Of a stretch of 64,000 bases of DNA, positions 28,210 to 37,944 are shown piece after piece. The stretch comes from Halobacillus locisalis (GTDB lineage: Bacteria > Bacillota > Bacilli > Bacillales > Halobacillaceae), in assembly GCF_013694105.1 (NCBI RefSeq), contig NZ_JACEFG010000002.1, forward strand, positions 868,001 to 932,000, in the 5' to 3' direction. Made by a program: the position numbers and the translations under genes. The stretch's first letter is position 1; the number at the start of each line of letters is the position of its first letter. The notes below the pieces were generated by a model. The model was not told the DNA's origin. It made no database searches and saw nothing but the letters and a program-made list of their open reading frames with translations.

Positions 28210-30342
28210 ATGGGGAAAACTAACAAAATTGTCGCTTCTTTAGCTGCGACGACAGCGATGGCAGCGGCGATTGCACCAGCGGCGACTGCGGATGCAAAGG
28301 ATTTCAGTGACGTATCGGATCGTTATGTAGATGCAGTCAACTTCTTGCTTGAACAGGAAGCAACGAACGGGTACTCCGAAACGCAATTCGGTACTCAAAT
28401 GTCGATCAAGCGTCTCGATGCGGCTATTCTTTTGGCAAATGTGTTAGGTTTGGATACAGAAGAAGTCGATGAATCTGGATTCACTGATGTTCCGGAACGT
28501 GGTCAGGGTGCTGTCAGTGCATTGAAAGCAGCTGGCATTACGAATGGTAAATCTGAAACGTCCTTCGGCTCTCAAGATGAAATCACTCGTGGAGAACTTG
28601 CGATTTGGATTCAAAAAGGATTTGGATTAAAAGGTGTTGAACAGTTACCATTCACGGACGTAACGGACCGTTATGAGGATGCTGTGGAAGCGCTTTTATC
28701 GAATGATGTGACAAGTGGTATGACAGAAGATGAATTCGGTACATACGCGACAGCCAAACGTGGCGACTACGCAATCTTCTTGAAGAAAGCGTATGACATG
28801 ATGGATGAGCAAGAAGGCAAGTTCGAGTTATCTGTGATGCACACGAACGACACGCATGGTCATATTGAAAACATCGCACAGAAGAAGACGGCGATTGACG
28901 ATTACCGTCAGTATCACCCGGAAGCTTTGCTTGTTGATGCAGGTGATGTTTTCTCCGGAACTCTTTATTTCCAGGAATTTTTGGGCCAAGCTGACCTAGA
29001 ATTCATGAACAAATTGGGCTATGATGCGATGACATTCGGTAACCATGAATTTGATCTTGGTAAAAGCGAGAATGGACATCAAGCATTAGCTGATTTTGTT
29101 AACAATGCGGACTTCCCGTTCGTAGCTGCGAACGTGGACTTCTCTGGTGATTCCCTATTCGATGAAATGAATAACGGAGACGAAATCGCTTCGACACCAG
29201 AAGACGGAGAGATTTACGGCGGAATCGTAACAGAAGTGGATGGAGAGAAAGTGGGGATCTTCGGCCTGACAACGGTTGAAACACCAGATATCTCTAGTCC
29301 AGTTGATATTGCTTTTGAAGACTATATTGCGGAAGCGAAGAAAATGGTTCAGTCCTTTGAAGACCAAGGCATTGATAAAGTCGTTGCCCTTACGCACCTT
29401 GGATATAACGACAACGTGGATTATGATAACGACGTTGCTCTTGCAGAAAACGTTGAGGGCATTGATGTCATTGTCGGCGGTCACTCTCATACAGAACTAG
29501 CTCCTAGAGTTGTCGGAGATGAAGAGCCTACTGTTCTAGTTCAAACGGGTGAATATAGTGATAACCTCGGTACACTAGAAGTTGAATTTGACGAAAATGG
29601 TGTCGTAACAAGTTATGCTGGAGAACTAGTTGAGCTTGACGGTTTAGAAGAAGATGCTTGGTTTGCATCTAAACTAGCACCTTATACAAAGCAAGTAGAA
29701 TCTATTAAAAATGAAGAAATCGGGGTATCTTCTGACGTTGTCCTTAACGGTGTACGAGAAGACGTTCGTACTGGAGAAACGAATCTTGGTAACTTGATTG
29801 CTGACGGTATGCTTGCGAAAGCTCAAAGCATCAACCCGGATACAGCGATTGCGTTAACGAACGGTGGAGGAATTCGTGCTTCAATAGATGAAGGTCCTGT
29901 AACTCTTGGTGAAGTTTTGACGGTGATGCCGTTCGGTAATGCACTAGGAATCATGAATCTCACAGGTGCAGAGATTGAAGAAGCACTTGAACACAGTGTT
30001 GAAATGGCTCCAGAAGCATCAGGTGCCTTCCTTCACGTAGCTGGTATGAAGTTCGAATATGACAGCAGCCAGCCTGCAGGTGAGCGTATTGTGAACGTTC
30101 AAGTGGAAACGGAAGATGGTTACACACCACTTGAAGCGGACATGAACTATGATGTTGCGAGTAACTTGTTCACGATCCAAGGCGGCGACGGTTATACAAC
30201 GTTTGAAAAAGCGTATGAAGAAAACCGTGTCAGCGAGCCAGGATTCATGGATTACGAGATTTTCGTTGAATACTTGAAATCTCAAGGCGACACGATCTCA
30301 CCAGAAACAGAAGGACGTATTACGGACGTTGCAGGTGAATAA
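28210..30342 (+). CDS. SLH-anchored 5'-nucleotidase / UDP-sugar hydrolase family protein
   Basis: The 710-residue protein has a signal peptide to about 29, then three S-layer-homology domains (about 30-88, 90-145, 147-197) that would bind secondary cell-wall polymer. The metallophosphoesterase domain follows: D214 and H216 in HTNDTHGH, D246 in DAGDVFSG, N278 and H279 in FGNHEFD, then VGGHSH. The C-terminal nucleotidase domain has TNLGNLIADGML, LTNGGGIRAS and VMPFGN. By family it dephosphorylates nucleotides outside the cell to recover nucleoside and phosphate. Placing the SLH domains at the N-terminus is common in Bacillaceae. It is monocistronic. Confidence 0.95.
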   Translation: MGKTNKIVASLAATTAMAAAIAPAATADAKDFSDVSDRYVDAVNFLLEQEATNGYSETQFGTQMSIKRLDAAILLANVLGLDTEEVDESGFTDVPERGQGAVSALKAAGITNGKSETSFGSQDEITRGELAIWIQKGFGLKGVEQLPFTDVTDRYEDAVEALLSNDVTSGMTEDEFGTYATAKRGDYAIFLKKAYDMMDEQEGKFELSVMHTNDTHGHIENIAQKKTAIDDYRQYHPEALLVDAGDVFSGTLYFQEFLGQADLEFMNKLGYDAMTFGNHEFDLGKSENGHQALADFVNNADFPFVAANVDFSGDSLFDEMNNGDEIASTPEDGEIYGGIVTEVDGEKVGIFGLTTVETPDISSPVDIAFEDYIAEAKKMVQSFEDQGIDKVVALTHLGYNDNVDYDNDVALAENVEGIDVIVGGHSHTELAPRVVGDEEPTVLVQTGEYSDNLGTLEVEFDENGVVTSYAGELVELDGLEEDAWFASKLAPYTKQVESIKNEEIGVSSDVVLNGVREDVRTGETNLGNLIADGMLAKAQSINPDTAIALTNGGGIRASIDEGPVTLGEVLTVMPFGNALGIMNLTGAEIEEALEHSVEMAPEASGAFLHVAGMKFEYDSSQPAGERIVNVQVETEDGYTPLEADMNYDVASNLFTIQGGDGYTTFEKAYEENRVSEPGFMDYEIFVEYLKSQGDTISPETEGRITDVAGE

Positions 30343-30363
30343 TAGATTTTGAGCTCAGTAGTA

Positions 30364-30397
30364 AAGGGTCTTCCCATCTTAAGGGGAGACCCTTTTT
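30364..30397 (+). terminator. Terminator of the SLH nucleotidase gene
   Basis: AAAGGGTCTTCCC and GGGGAGACCCTTT form a stem followed by a T-run. Confidence 0.88.
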
Positions 30398-30617
30398 GTT
30401 TTTCTTGATAAGTGAAGGTCATTTTCACTCTTTGGCAAGGAGAAAATATTACCAAGGGTATTCATGAGTAAAATGGCGGATTTGTTATAAATATTCTTCA
30501 ATTTATGACAGGATTACCGATATTAAAGACAATGAGAAGATTTTTGTTACCTATTGAAAGGGGGAGACGTTGACAGAGGATTTTGGATAGAAAAAATCGC
30601 CTTTGTCAGTATTTTTT

Positions 30618-31427
30618 ATGAAAAAAAGACATCTTAGAACAAAGTCGTTACGCTTCAGTATGATCATGCTTTCTTTCGTGCTGCTCTTTGCTCTTGTGCC
30701 TTGGCAGGGAGACGCATCAGCAGTAGGAAAGGGATCTTTAATTGTTTCGTCCGTGTATGAGGATTCTGCGAGAAAGACCGTTTCGATTTCAGTCGAAGCG
30801 AGTAGTGTTGAAGATATGGCCAGTGGACAATTGGAATTACGCTATGACCCACAAGTGGGATATGCGAGATCGGTGGAAGCGGGTTCTGCTGTAAGTGGCT
30901 CGATTTCCACGGTGAATTATGAAGCAGCCAAAGACGGCATCATCAAATTTGCATGGATCTCAACAGAAGAACTTTCTTCTGATGGAGAACTGTTGAACCT
31001 TGAATTTTATACGACCCATGAAAAAGGCGTGAAAGCAACAGACCTTGAATTAGTTGCAACACAGGTCTTTGATGAGGACGGAGAAGAAATTAAGGTCGCT
31101 CTTGAAGATGGATACGTAAAGCCATTCGACGGAAAAATAGAAGTAGCTGAGGAAGTAGTCGGCGATAAAACGTGGACTGTAACGTTCAGTACACCTATGC
31201 TATCTTCATCGATCACGAATCAAAGTGTCTACATTCTTAACGAAAGTCGAAGAAATCTAGTAAAAGCCGATCTGTCACTAAGTAATGATGGTACAGTCCT
31301 GACGGTTACACCTGATGAGGAATTGGGCCGTTACTTTGACTATAGTTTAATTGTTTCTGAGAACGTACGATCTATGACCAATACACGATTGAAACAAGCG
31401 GTGAAAGTGCCGTTTACAGTTAAATAA
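30618..31427 (+). CDS. Secreted cohesin-like protein with SbsA Ig-like domain
   Basis: The protein has 269 residues from this ATG. A signal peptide ends near GDASA. Residues about 40-160 look like a cohesin domain (GSLIVSSVYEDSARKTVSIS, SGQLELRYDPQ, GIIKFAWISTEEL, LLNLEFYTT). The last 95 residues are an SbsA Ig-like domain (KTWTVTFSTPMLSSS, VKVPFTVK). Cohesins bind dockerin modules; a dockerin is present in the next gene. The start is uncertain: a TTG at 30603 is in frame, and neither has a good ribosome site, while GGGGGAG at 30560-30566 serves a six-codon leader frame at 30571. First gene of a three-gene operon. Confidence 0.8.
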   Translation: MKKRHLRTKSLRFSMIMLSFVLLFALVPWQGDASAVGKGSLIVSSVYEDSARKTVSISVEASSVEDMASGQLELRYDPQVGYARSVEAGSAVSGSISTVNYEAAKDGIIKFAWISTEELSSDGELLNLEFYTTHEKGVKATDLELVATQVFDEDGEEIKVALEDGYVKPFDGKIEVAEEVVGDKTWTVTFSTPMLSSSITNQSVYILNESRRNLVKADLSLSNDGTVLTVTPDEELGRYFDYSLIVSENVRSMTNTRLKQAVKVPFTVK

Positions 31428-31444
31428 CAACAGGAGGCGACGGT

Positions 31445-32875
31445 ATGAATAAGAGACTCATCAGCTTATTTACAGCACTTGTTCTTATAGCGACGTTATT
31501 CCCATCGAATCAAGCGTTCGCTTATCGTGATTCAGTTGTCGAAGTAACGCAAACCTATTCGACAAGTGATGAAGTACGAGTAGCTGTGAAGATGCACAAT
31601 ATAAGAAATCTTAATTCCGGTAGTTTGCAAGTGTCTGTGGAAGGTTCTAACTTAGACTTGGATGGATTTGAAGCGGCACCGAAGTTTGATAAAGGGATGT
31701 TTACGACAACATCTCGAGAAGAGGGAGATACGCTCAACATTAGCTTCTTGGCTTCTGGTTCTAACGAAATCGATATCGATTCTTCGATTCTTGGTTACGT
31801 TACATACGAAGTAGAGGATTCTTCCAACGTCGGAGAATCATATGACATAACGTTAAAGAACGTGTCATTCAAAGATGCAGATGATGAAGACTTAGTAGAA
31901 GCCACATATGATGGAGCGGTTTACTATGAACGTTCCATGGGTGATGTAAACGATACGAACGAGTTAAATGCAGCACAAGCTATGAAAATCCTTCAACATG
32001 CGAACGGATCCAGTACGCTGAGTAGCGAGGACTTGGAATTCGCGGATATCGATGGGGATGGAAACATCTCTCAGAAAGATGCGAAAGAGTTGCTTGAATT
32101 CATTGTCGGTAAGAAAACGAGCATGATGAGAATCCAAACAGAAGAAGTAAATACAGCTTTTGTAGAGGTACCATACAGTCACGTTATGAAAGCGAATTAT
32201 GGTCAAGCCCCATATACTTGGGATGCTAGCAACTTACCATCTGGACTGGAAATCAATGAAGAGACAGGTGAAATTTCTGGTTCACCTCGCGACATCGAAA
32301 CAGAAACGATTGATATAACGGTTGAAGATCGCACAGGTGCCGAGATGTCGAAGAGCTTTGACCTTTCGGTTATCGAATCGGATGTGAAACAAATCGAACA
32401 GATCTCTCCGATCACCGTTCAAAAAGGAGAACAACCAAATCTTCCATCTAGTATTCAAGTAACCTACAAGGATGGCACTACTTCTAATGAAGGTGTCGAG
32501 TGGGATACAGTCAATACATCGAACGTAGGGGAATACACGATTTCTGGTGAAGTGGGAGATACGCAGCAAACTACGTCTGTACAAGTGATTGTGTTTGATG
32601 GCGACGAAAAGCCTTATGTTGCTGAAGATCAGATTATTGGCGTTACAACGGACTATGTCGGGTTCCTTGATGTTCATACGATTACGGTGAAAGTGACGGA
32701 TAAGGTTTCTCGTATGGAAGTCGTATCTGGTCGTACGAAGATTGAAATGAATGCGGATGTTGATAGTACGTTCAGTCTGGCTACGCCAAGACTTGAGTCC
32801 CGGGATGTTGTAACAGTTATAGCCTATGATTATTTCAATGAGAAGATTACGGAGAGAAAAGTTACTTTAAAGTAA
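31445..32875 (+). CDS. Secreted protein with cohesin-like, dockerin and Ig-like domains
   Basis: The 476-residue protein has a signal peptide ending at NQAFA. A cohesin-like domain (about 30-160: DEVRVAVKMHNIRNLNSGSL to VYYE) is followed at about 164-222 by a type I dockerin: GDVNDTNELNAAQAMKIL, then ADIDGDGNISQKDAKELL. The second loop is a canonical calcium site and the first is degenerate. Then come a putative Ig domain (YTWDASNLPSGLEINEETGE, about 235-315), an Ig-like group 4 domain (VTYKDGTTSNEGVEWD, about 325-385) and a C-terminal beta domain. With both partners in one chain it could self-assemble or bind the neighbouring cohesin protein. RBS is AGGAGG. Confidence 0.83.
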   Translation: MNKRLISLFTALVLIATLFPSNQAFAYRDSVVEVTQTYSTSDEVRVAVKMHNIRNLNSGSLQVSVEGSNLDLDGFEAAPKFDKGMFTTTSREEGDTLNISFLASGSNEIDIDSSILGYVTYEVEDSSNVGESYDITLKNVSFKDADDEDLVEATYDGAVYYERSMGDVNDTNELNAAQAMKILQHANGSSTLSSEDLEFADIDGDGNISQKDAKELLEFIVGKKTSMMRIQTEEVNTAFVEVPYSHVMKANYGQAPYTWDASNLPSGLEINEETGEISGSPRDIETETIDITVEDRTGAEMSKSFDLSVIESDVKQIEQISPITVQKGEQPNLPSSIQVTYKDGTTSNEGVEWDTVNTSNVGEYTISGEVGDTQQTTSVQVIVFDGDEKPYVAEDQIIGVTTDYVGFLDVHTITVKVTDKVSRMEVVSGRTKIEMNADVDSTFSLATPRLESRDVVTVIAYDYFNEKITERKVTLK

Positions 32876-32888
32876 ATGGGGGATTCTA

Positions 32889-35285
32889 GTGAAGAGACAA
32901 TTGCAAAGCATGAAACTTGTTTCGTTTGTCGTCATATTAAGTGTCTTATCAACGTTGTTTGTTCCCAATGAGGCTAGTGCGGCGAGTTTGAAAGACGGGA
33001 CATTGAACGATGAATTCAGTGACTTTCGTTTAGAAAACATCGGTGCTAGTAATGCAGACTTTAGTTTTGATACGAAAGAATCTGACGATGGTATAGATTC
33101 TAGTAGACTATTTTATGTATTAATTGATAGCAATGATGAATTAGCAGATACCGATGTATTTAATGCTTCAAGCGAATTGAAAACTATGTTGGACAGTGAA
33201 GAAGTTTATGGGTTATCAAACCCAGATCTTTTGCTGAATACAGACGGTGGTAAAGTCATTCGTTATGGAAGTAATCTAGATTTAAGATCAGGTCTTACAA
33301 ATGAAGAGATTAATTTGAGTGGATTGGCTGAAAACAAGAACTATCGATTATATGTTGGTGCTTCGTCACCTGAAATGGATAAACCGAATGTAGATGTAGA
33401 CAGTGGTCACACTGAGCCTAACGCTTCGTCTCCCGAACTTATAGAAGATCGATACGTACGTGTGACTTACACCGGAGATTCTTTAGGTGACCCTAATGAG
33501 CGTGACTTTAAAGTTCAATACTTAGATGGCACTTCTCGTAACGCTCTTTTTACACAAAACTTAGAAGAAAATGCTTCAGGGGACCTTCTTCTAGATTTTG
33601 AATTTGATTTCGATAATCAATTGTTTGGAGATCAAGGTGATTTTGGAGGAACTACTGACTTTGAACACTACAAGTACTACATGACAATCTCTAACGGTGT
33701 TGAAATTAATAAAAATGATTCTTGGATTCTTCAATTCGACAACAATGGGGTATTAGACAAGAGCCAGAACAGTATCATCAATGTTCCTCATACAGAGTTC
33801 GTTAGTGCAACTTCCGATAATTCTTCTGAAGAAATTTTCACAGGAGATGGCGAGATTCTTTTCTCAACAGATCCATTCCCATCTCTATTAGATGGTGCTG
33901 GAAATAGTCAGGCTGGGTTTAGTGTATCAAATACCCCAACTGATCAGGACTTCAGATACTTGAGAGGTGTGGCTTCTAACAGAAGAGGAGAAGTGACACT
34001 AAGGTTCGATGATGACATTGCTATAACCTCTAAAGGTCGTGAACAAATTCAAATAGTAGGTAGCGATGGGGAAGATTTTCGAGATTATGATCGTTCGGTA
34101 AGTCTAAATAACTCAGATGATTCAATACTTGAAATTCCTTTCGTAGCATTAGACCCTGGTAAAGAATATTACGTAAGTATTCCAGCGGGTAGCTTGGCAT
34201 TAGATACAGGTACCTTTGGATTAGGCCAGCTGAACTTAGGTAACGAATTTAACCAAATTATCTTTTTCACAGAAAAGAAACCAGAAATCGCAAGTACATT
34301 CTTTAATCCAGGCAACGATACATTTGATCATAACTACTCTCCTTTCAGCTTGAACCCTACTGACGATATTTATCGTATTCCGGAATTGGTTGGAATTAAC
34401 AAGTTGGGGGTAGGATTAAATCAGCAACTTGTTGTTAGCTTTAGAGATAAAATCGAATTGAATGGTAACCCAGATGGAAAACTACAGATCTCCTCTTCTG
34501 GAGATAACCGAAACTTGACTGCTACTGCAAGTATTAATGAAAATCGACCGAATGAGTTGATTATTACAATTAAACATGGTGACAATAACCAGAAGCTGCT
34601 TCGCCCGGACGTCATTTATGAATTGGTTATCGAACCAGGGATTGTAAAAGACCATTACGGTGGCGGTGCATTTGCAGAAAGTAGTACGATTAATGTAGAT
34701 TTCAAAACGGCTGATGGATTCAAGAATGCCTTTCTTGATAAATCATCTTACGAGTTGAACTCAGGCCTTCTACAAACACCGAGTCATAATATCGCAATCG
34801 ATGTGCCGAAAGTGTACATCCGTAACGTGGAAACCATCCATTATCGTCAAGGACTTGCTCCTGACGCTCAAGTGGCTCCGAACATCACAAACGTCGATGT
34901 TGAAGCAGATCCTGATGTAGCCTACTTAACGGTTACAACTAACCAGGATGAGCGTAGCATGCTTGAACGAGGTGCGAACGGTAAATTTACAGCAACTTTT
35001 GCTGGATTAAGCTCAAATGTAACACAGCTTGAGATCACAGCTTACGATGTAAATGAAAATGAACTAGTAACAAGAATCTTCCGTTTACAAGGAGCTCCTG
35101 GTTCTGAGTTTAAAAATGACTACGTCCCAGAGATTACAGATGTATTCGGTAAGAGAATCTCTCTTTATGAATTAATGCAGCAACCTGATCTAATGCGCCA
35201 AGTACTAGAACAGATTCCTGTTAGTGAGCTAGATCGTATTGGTGTCCTTGAACCATTCTTCGCACCATACAACGATGTACCTTAA
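32889..35285 (+). CDS. Large secreted protein with Ig-like region, function unknown
   Basis: This protein of 798 residues has a signal peptide ending at NEASA and no wall anchor or SLH domain. The chain is very acidic and beta-rich. Residues about 480-620 resemble an SbsA-type Ig-like domain (VSFRDKIELNGNPDGKLQ, YELVIEPGIVKDHYGG). The N-terminal 450 residues match nothing I know. The GTG start has GGGGGA upstream, and the gene follows the dockerin gene by 13 bases, so it is the last gene of the cohesin operon. Its role in a surface assembly is inferred only from position and the shared module. Confidence 0.78.
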   Translation: MKRQLQSMKLVSFVVILSVLSTLFVPNEASAASLKDGTLNDEFSDFRLENIGASNADFSFDTKESDDGIDSSRLFYVLIDSNDELADTDVFNASSELKTMLDSEEVYGLSNPDLLLNTDGGKVIRYGSNLDLRSGLTNEEINLSGLAENKNYRLYVGASSPEMDKPNVDVDSGHTEPNASSPELIEDRYVRVTYTGDSLGDPNERDFKVQYLDGTSRNALFTQNLEENASGDLLLDFEFDFDNQLFGDQGDFGGTTDFEHYKYYMTISNGVEINKNDSWILQFDNNGVLDKSQNSIINVPHTEFVSATSDNSSEEIFTGDGEILFSTDPFPSLLDGAGNSQAGFSVSNTPTDQDFRYLRGVASNRRGEVTLRFDDDIAITSKGREQIQIVGSDGEDFRDYDRSVSLNNSDDSILEIPFVALDPGKEYYVSIPAGSLALDTGTFGLGQLNLGNEFNQIIFFTEKKPEIASTFFNPGNDTFDHNYSPFSLNPTDDIYRIPELVGINKLGVGLNQQLVVSFRDKIELNGNPDGKLQISSSGDNRNLTATASINENRPNELIITIKHGDNNQKLLRPDVIYELVIEPGIVKDHYGGGAFAESSTINVDFKTADGFKNAFLDKSSYELNSGLLQTPSHNIAIDVPKVYIRNVETIHYRQGLAPDAQVAPNITNVDVEADPDVAYLTVTTNQDERSMLERGANGKFTATFAGLSSNVTQLEITAYDVNENELVTRIFRLQGAPGSEFKNDYVPEITDVFGKRISLYELMQQPDLMRQVLEQIPVSELDRIGVLEPFFAPYNDVP

Positions 35286-35300
35286 TTGAATACTAAAATA

Positions 35301-35337
35301 GAAAGCTCGGATGCTAAGTAAGCATTCGGGCTTTCTT
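35301..35337 (+). terminator. Terminator of the cohesin operon
   Basis: GAAAGCTCGGATGCT and AGCATTCGGGCTTTC form a 15-bp stem (one wobble) before a short T-rich tail. Confidence 0.88.
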
Positions 35338-35355
35338 CTATAATCAAAACATTTA

Positions 35356-35389
35356 AAAACCGGGTTAACTATGGTAGTCAACCCGGTTT
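35356..35389 (-). terminator. Terminator of the LRR/RCC1 operon
   Basis: AAACCGGGTT and AACCCGGTTT pair around a 14-base loop, with a T-run on the minus strand. Confidence 0.85.
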
Positions 35390-35394
35390 GTTTG

Positions 35395-37944
35395 TTACTC
35401 AACACGAAACTTAAACTTCACCTTATGACTCAACTTTTCCCCATCAGGCGTCTTCAAGTCGTCCGTTATATACAATTCATAATCTTCGCCTCGGTCGTAG
35501 CGATCCTCAGGTATGACATATAACTCACGATTACTTACTAAAGCGACTTTAATATCCAGCTTTCTTGAACTAGATTCCTCTCGGATATAGACAGATCGAT
35601 TATTGATGGTGTCTGGATTGATATCTGTACTGAAGGCTATCTTCCAGTACTTGTTCTCTAAAACGCTGTCTTTTGCTTTTTTGACTACCCAGCCATCGTT
35701 TGTTGTCCCGACGACGACTTTGACGCTGTCTACTTTTCCAGTATCAGCGGAGCGGGCGTATAGGGTGGTTGTCCCTGTACTGACCCCTGTCACTTTTCCT
35801 GACTGGGAAACAGTGGCGACATCCTTGTTGCTAGAAGAGTAGGTCAGTTTCTTATTGGTTGCGTTACTTGGATAGAAAGTCGGTGTTAAGCGGATGCTAT
35901 CTTCTGCATCGACTTCGACCGTACTCTCTGCAATTTCAAAAGCTGACAGATCGACATAGTCTTCTGGATAGACGTGAACAGTAATGCTGCCTGTTTTTCT
36001 CTTATATAAGGTGGTGACGGTAATTTCAGCGGTTCCTTCTGATACGGCTTCGAGTTCTCCGTTTTGTTTTACTTTTACGACAGAAGAATCGCTGCTTTCC
36101 CATTCATACACATATTGATCGGTGGCACTGAGTGGGAAAATTCTGTACTCCAACTGATATTCTTCGTCTTGCTCTAGATATAAATCATTCTGGTATCCTT
36201 TGATATAAATGCGATCAACAGGTACGGAGACTTCGATGTCTACAGAGTCCTCAAAGCCGCCATCAATCGTTGTAGCCGTAATCGTCGTTCGTCCTTCAGA
36301 TACCGAGGTGACTTCACCTTGCGTGTTGACCGTTGCAATGTCAGGATCATCAGAAGTCCAAATCACTCGTTTATCTGTCGCGTTATAGGGATAAACGAGG
36401 GCTTCAAGCTCAATGGTATCCTCGGTTACGCCTATCCATTCAGGCACGCGCTCAAGCGTAACGGACTTTTTGTTCAACTCGACACCTGTAACAGGAACGG
36501 CGATGATGACATTCACCGTATCGGTGTAGGCACCATCTAAAATCGAAGCTGTAATCTTCGCGCGGTTGCCTTCTATTCGTGTCATATCATCGGTGACTTG
36601 AATTTTTCCATCGTCCGAGACGGTTACCATATCCGTATTGCTTGATGACCATTGAATTTCTGTTTCAACAGCCCCCTTCGGAATGAGCTTTGCGTTTAAC
36701 TGAGCTTCATCGCCTTCCGTTAAGGTAATGGTTTCGCGATCGATTTCTACTCCTTCAGCAAGCGACAAAATCAAATCTGTCGGCAGGCTGCGGTTCAGCG
36801 CTGTTCCGTCTCCGAGTTGTCCGTATTCGTTCAGCCCCCATGTGTACACGTCACCTGAAGCAGTCTTGGCGATCGAATAACGGTTCCCGGCATCGATTTC
36901 GGCAACATCGTTGATGGCTGTCAACTGCGTAGGAGGTTGCGTGATTCGGCTTGAGACAGGGATGCCTAATTCGCCGACCGCATTATCACCCCATGCCCAA
37001 ACGTTTCCTTGTTTATCTAAGGCAAGATTATGAAAAGCGCCGGCTGCCAATTGTTCCACCGCTGGTAATGTTGGGACAACAAAAGGGGTGGCGATATCGG
37101 TTGCGTTTGGATTCAAGCCGAAGTCATTTTTCCCCCAACTCCACACACGGCCTTGTTCGTCTAGTGCTAATGAATGGGAAGTCCCTGTTGCGACTTGGGT
37201 GATGTCAGGTAAGCCTTTTATTTTATAAGGAGTTTTGGTAAAGGCAAAACTGACCGGCATTTGACCGCCCCAATTTTCTCCCCATGCCCAAACGGCACCG
37301 TCTTCATCAAGCGCCAGATTATGATGTTCAAAGCTTTCAATCTGTACGATATCCTCTAAGCCGATAATTTGTTCAGCTGTCAGCTTTTCGCCGGTCGCTT
37401 TGTATTCGTGCTGTCCTAATTGTCCGAATTGATTGGAACCAAAGCTCCAGACTGTACCATCGGATTTTAAAGCTAATGAATGGCTGTCACCGGCTGTGGC
37501 TTGTATGATATTCGATAACTTTCGCTCGACGAACTCATCTGAACCATCTTTTTCAAAAGCCATGACTTGCGAGAGCTCAGGTTCTGTTGTTGTTGCTTCT
37601 CCAGTCCCTGCTTGTCCACTATCATTCGAGCCGAACGAGAACACCTCTCCGTATTCTGTTACGACGAGTGAGTGGATATCCCCGGTTTCGACACTCGAAA
37701 TTTTCTGATCGATGGTTGTAGAAATCTCTTTTGGAACAGATGTCTGATTATCGCTGATTGCCAGCTGGTCAAACGCATTCCATCCCCAACCTAGTAGATG
37801 ATCATTCTCATCGGAGTCTTTTTTCAAAATCAATGTGTGATTACCGTATATCGAAATGGTCGGTTCGGCGCTGACCGTATGCGTGAGAATGAGGGAAGCT
37901 GCCAACGCTAACAGGAGCCCCCAACCTAATTTCCATTTAGTCAT
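35395..37944 (-). CDS. Secreted RCC1 beta-propeller protein with four Big_2 domains and SbsA Ig-like tail
   Basis: The product is 849 residues. After a signal peptide (ending TVSAEP) come about seven RCC1 repeats to residue 390, each with a version of LALDEQGRVWSWGKNDFGQLG. Four Ig-like group 2 domains follow (about 395-720), each with a variant of SSSN.D.ATVS..GKVTGVS.GTTT. The last 95 residues are the SbsA-type module (NKYWKIAFSTDINPD to KFKFRVE). It is probably an adhesin or structural surface protein. It starts inside the last eight bases of the upstream LRR gene, so the two are translationally coupled. Confidence 0.88.
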   Translation of the reverse strand: MTKWKLGWGLLLALAASLILTHTVSAEPTISIYGNHTLILKKDSDENDHLLGWGWNAFDQLAISDNQTSVPKEISTTIDQKISSVETGDIHSLVVTEYGEVFSFGSNDSGQAGTGEATTTEPELSQVMAFEKDGSDEFVERKLSNIIQATAGDSHSLALKSDGTVWSFGSNQFGQLGQHEYKATGEKLTAEQIIGLEDIVQIESFEHHNLALDEDGAVWAWGENWGGQMPVSFAFTKTPYKIKGLPDITQVATGTSHSLALDEQGRVWSWGKNDFGLNPNATDIATPFVVPTLPAVEQLAAGAFHNLALDKQGNVWAWGDNAVGELGIPVSSRITQPPTQLTAINDVAEIDAGNRYSIAKTASGDVYTWGLNEYGQLGDGTALNRSLPTDLILSLAEGVEIDRETITLTEGDEAQLNAKLIPKGAVETEIQWSSSNTDMVTVSDDGKIQVTDDMTRIEGNRAKITASILDGAYTDTVNVIIAVPVTGVELNKKSVTLERVPEWIGVTEDTIELEALVYPYNATDKRVIWTSDDPDIATVNTQGEVTSVSEGRTTITATTIDGGFEDSVDIEVSVPVDRIYIKGYQNDLYLEQDEEYQLEYRIFPLSATDQYVYEWESSDSSVVKVKQNGELEAVSEGTAEITVTTLYKRKTGSITVHVYPEDYVDLSAFEIAESTVEVDAEDSIRLTPTFYPSNATNKKLTYSSSNKDVATVSQSGKVTGVSTGTTTLYARSADTGKVDSVKVVVGTTNDGWVVKKAKDSVLENKYWKIAFSTDINPDTINNRSVYIREESSSRKLDIKVALVSNRELYVIPEDRYDRGEDYELYITDDLKTPDGEKLSHKVKFKFRVE

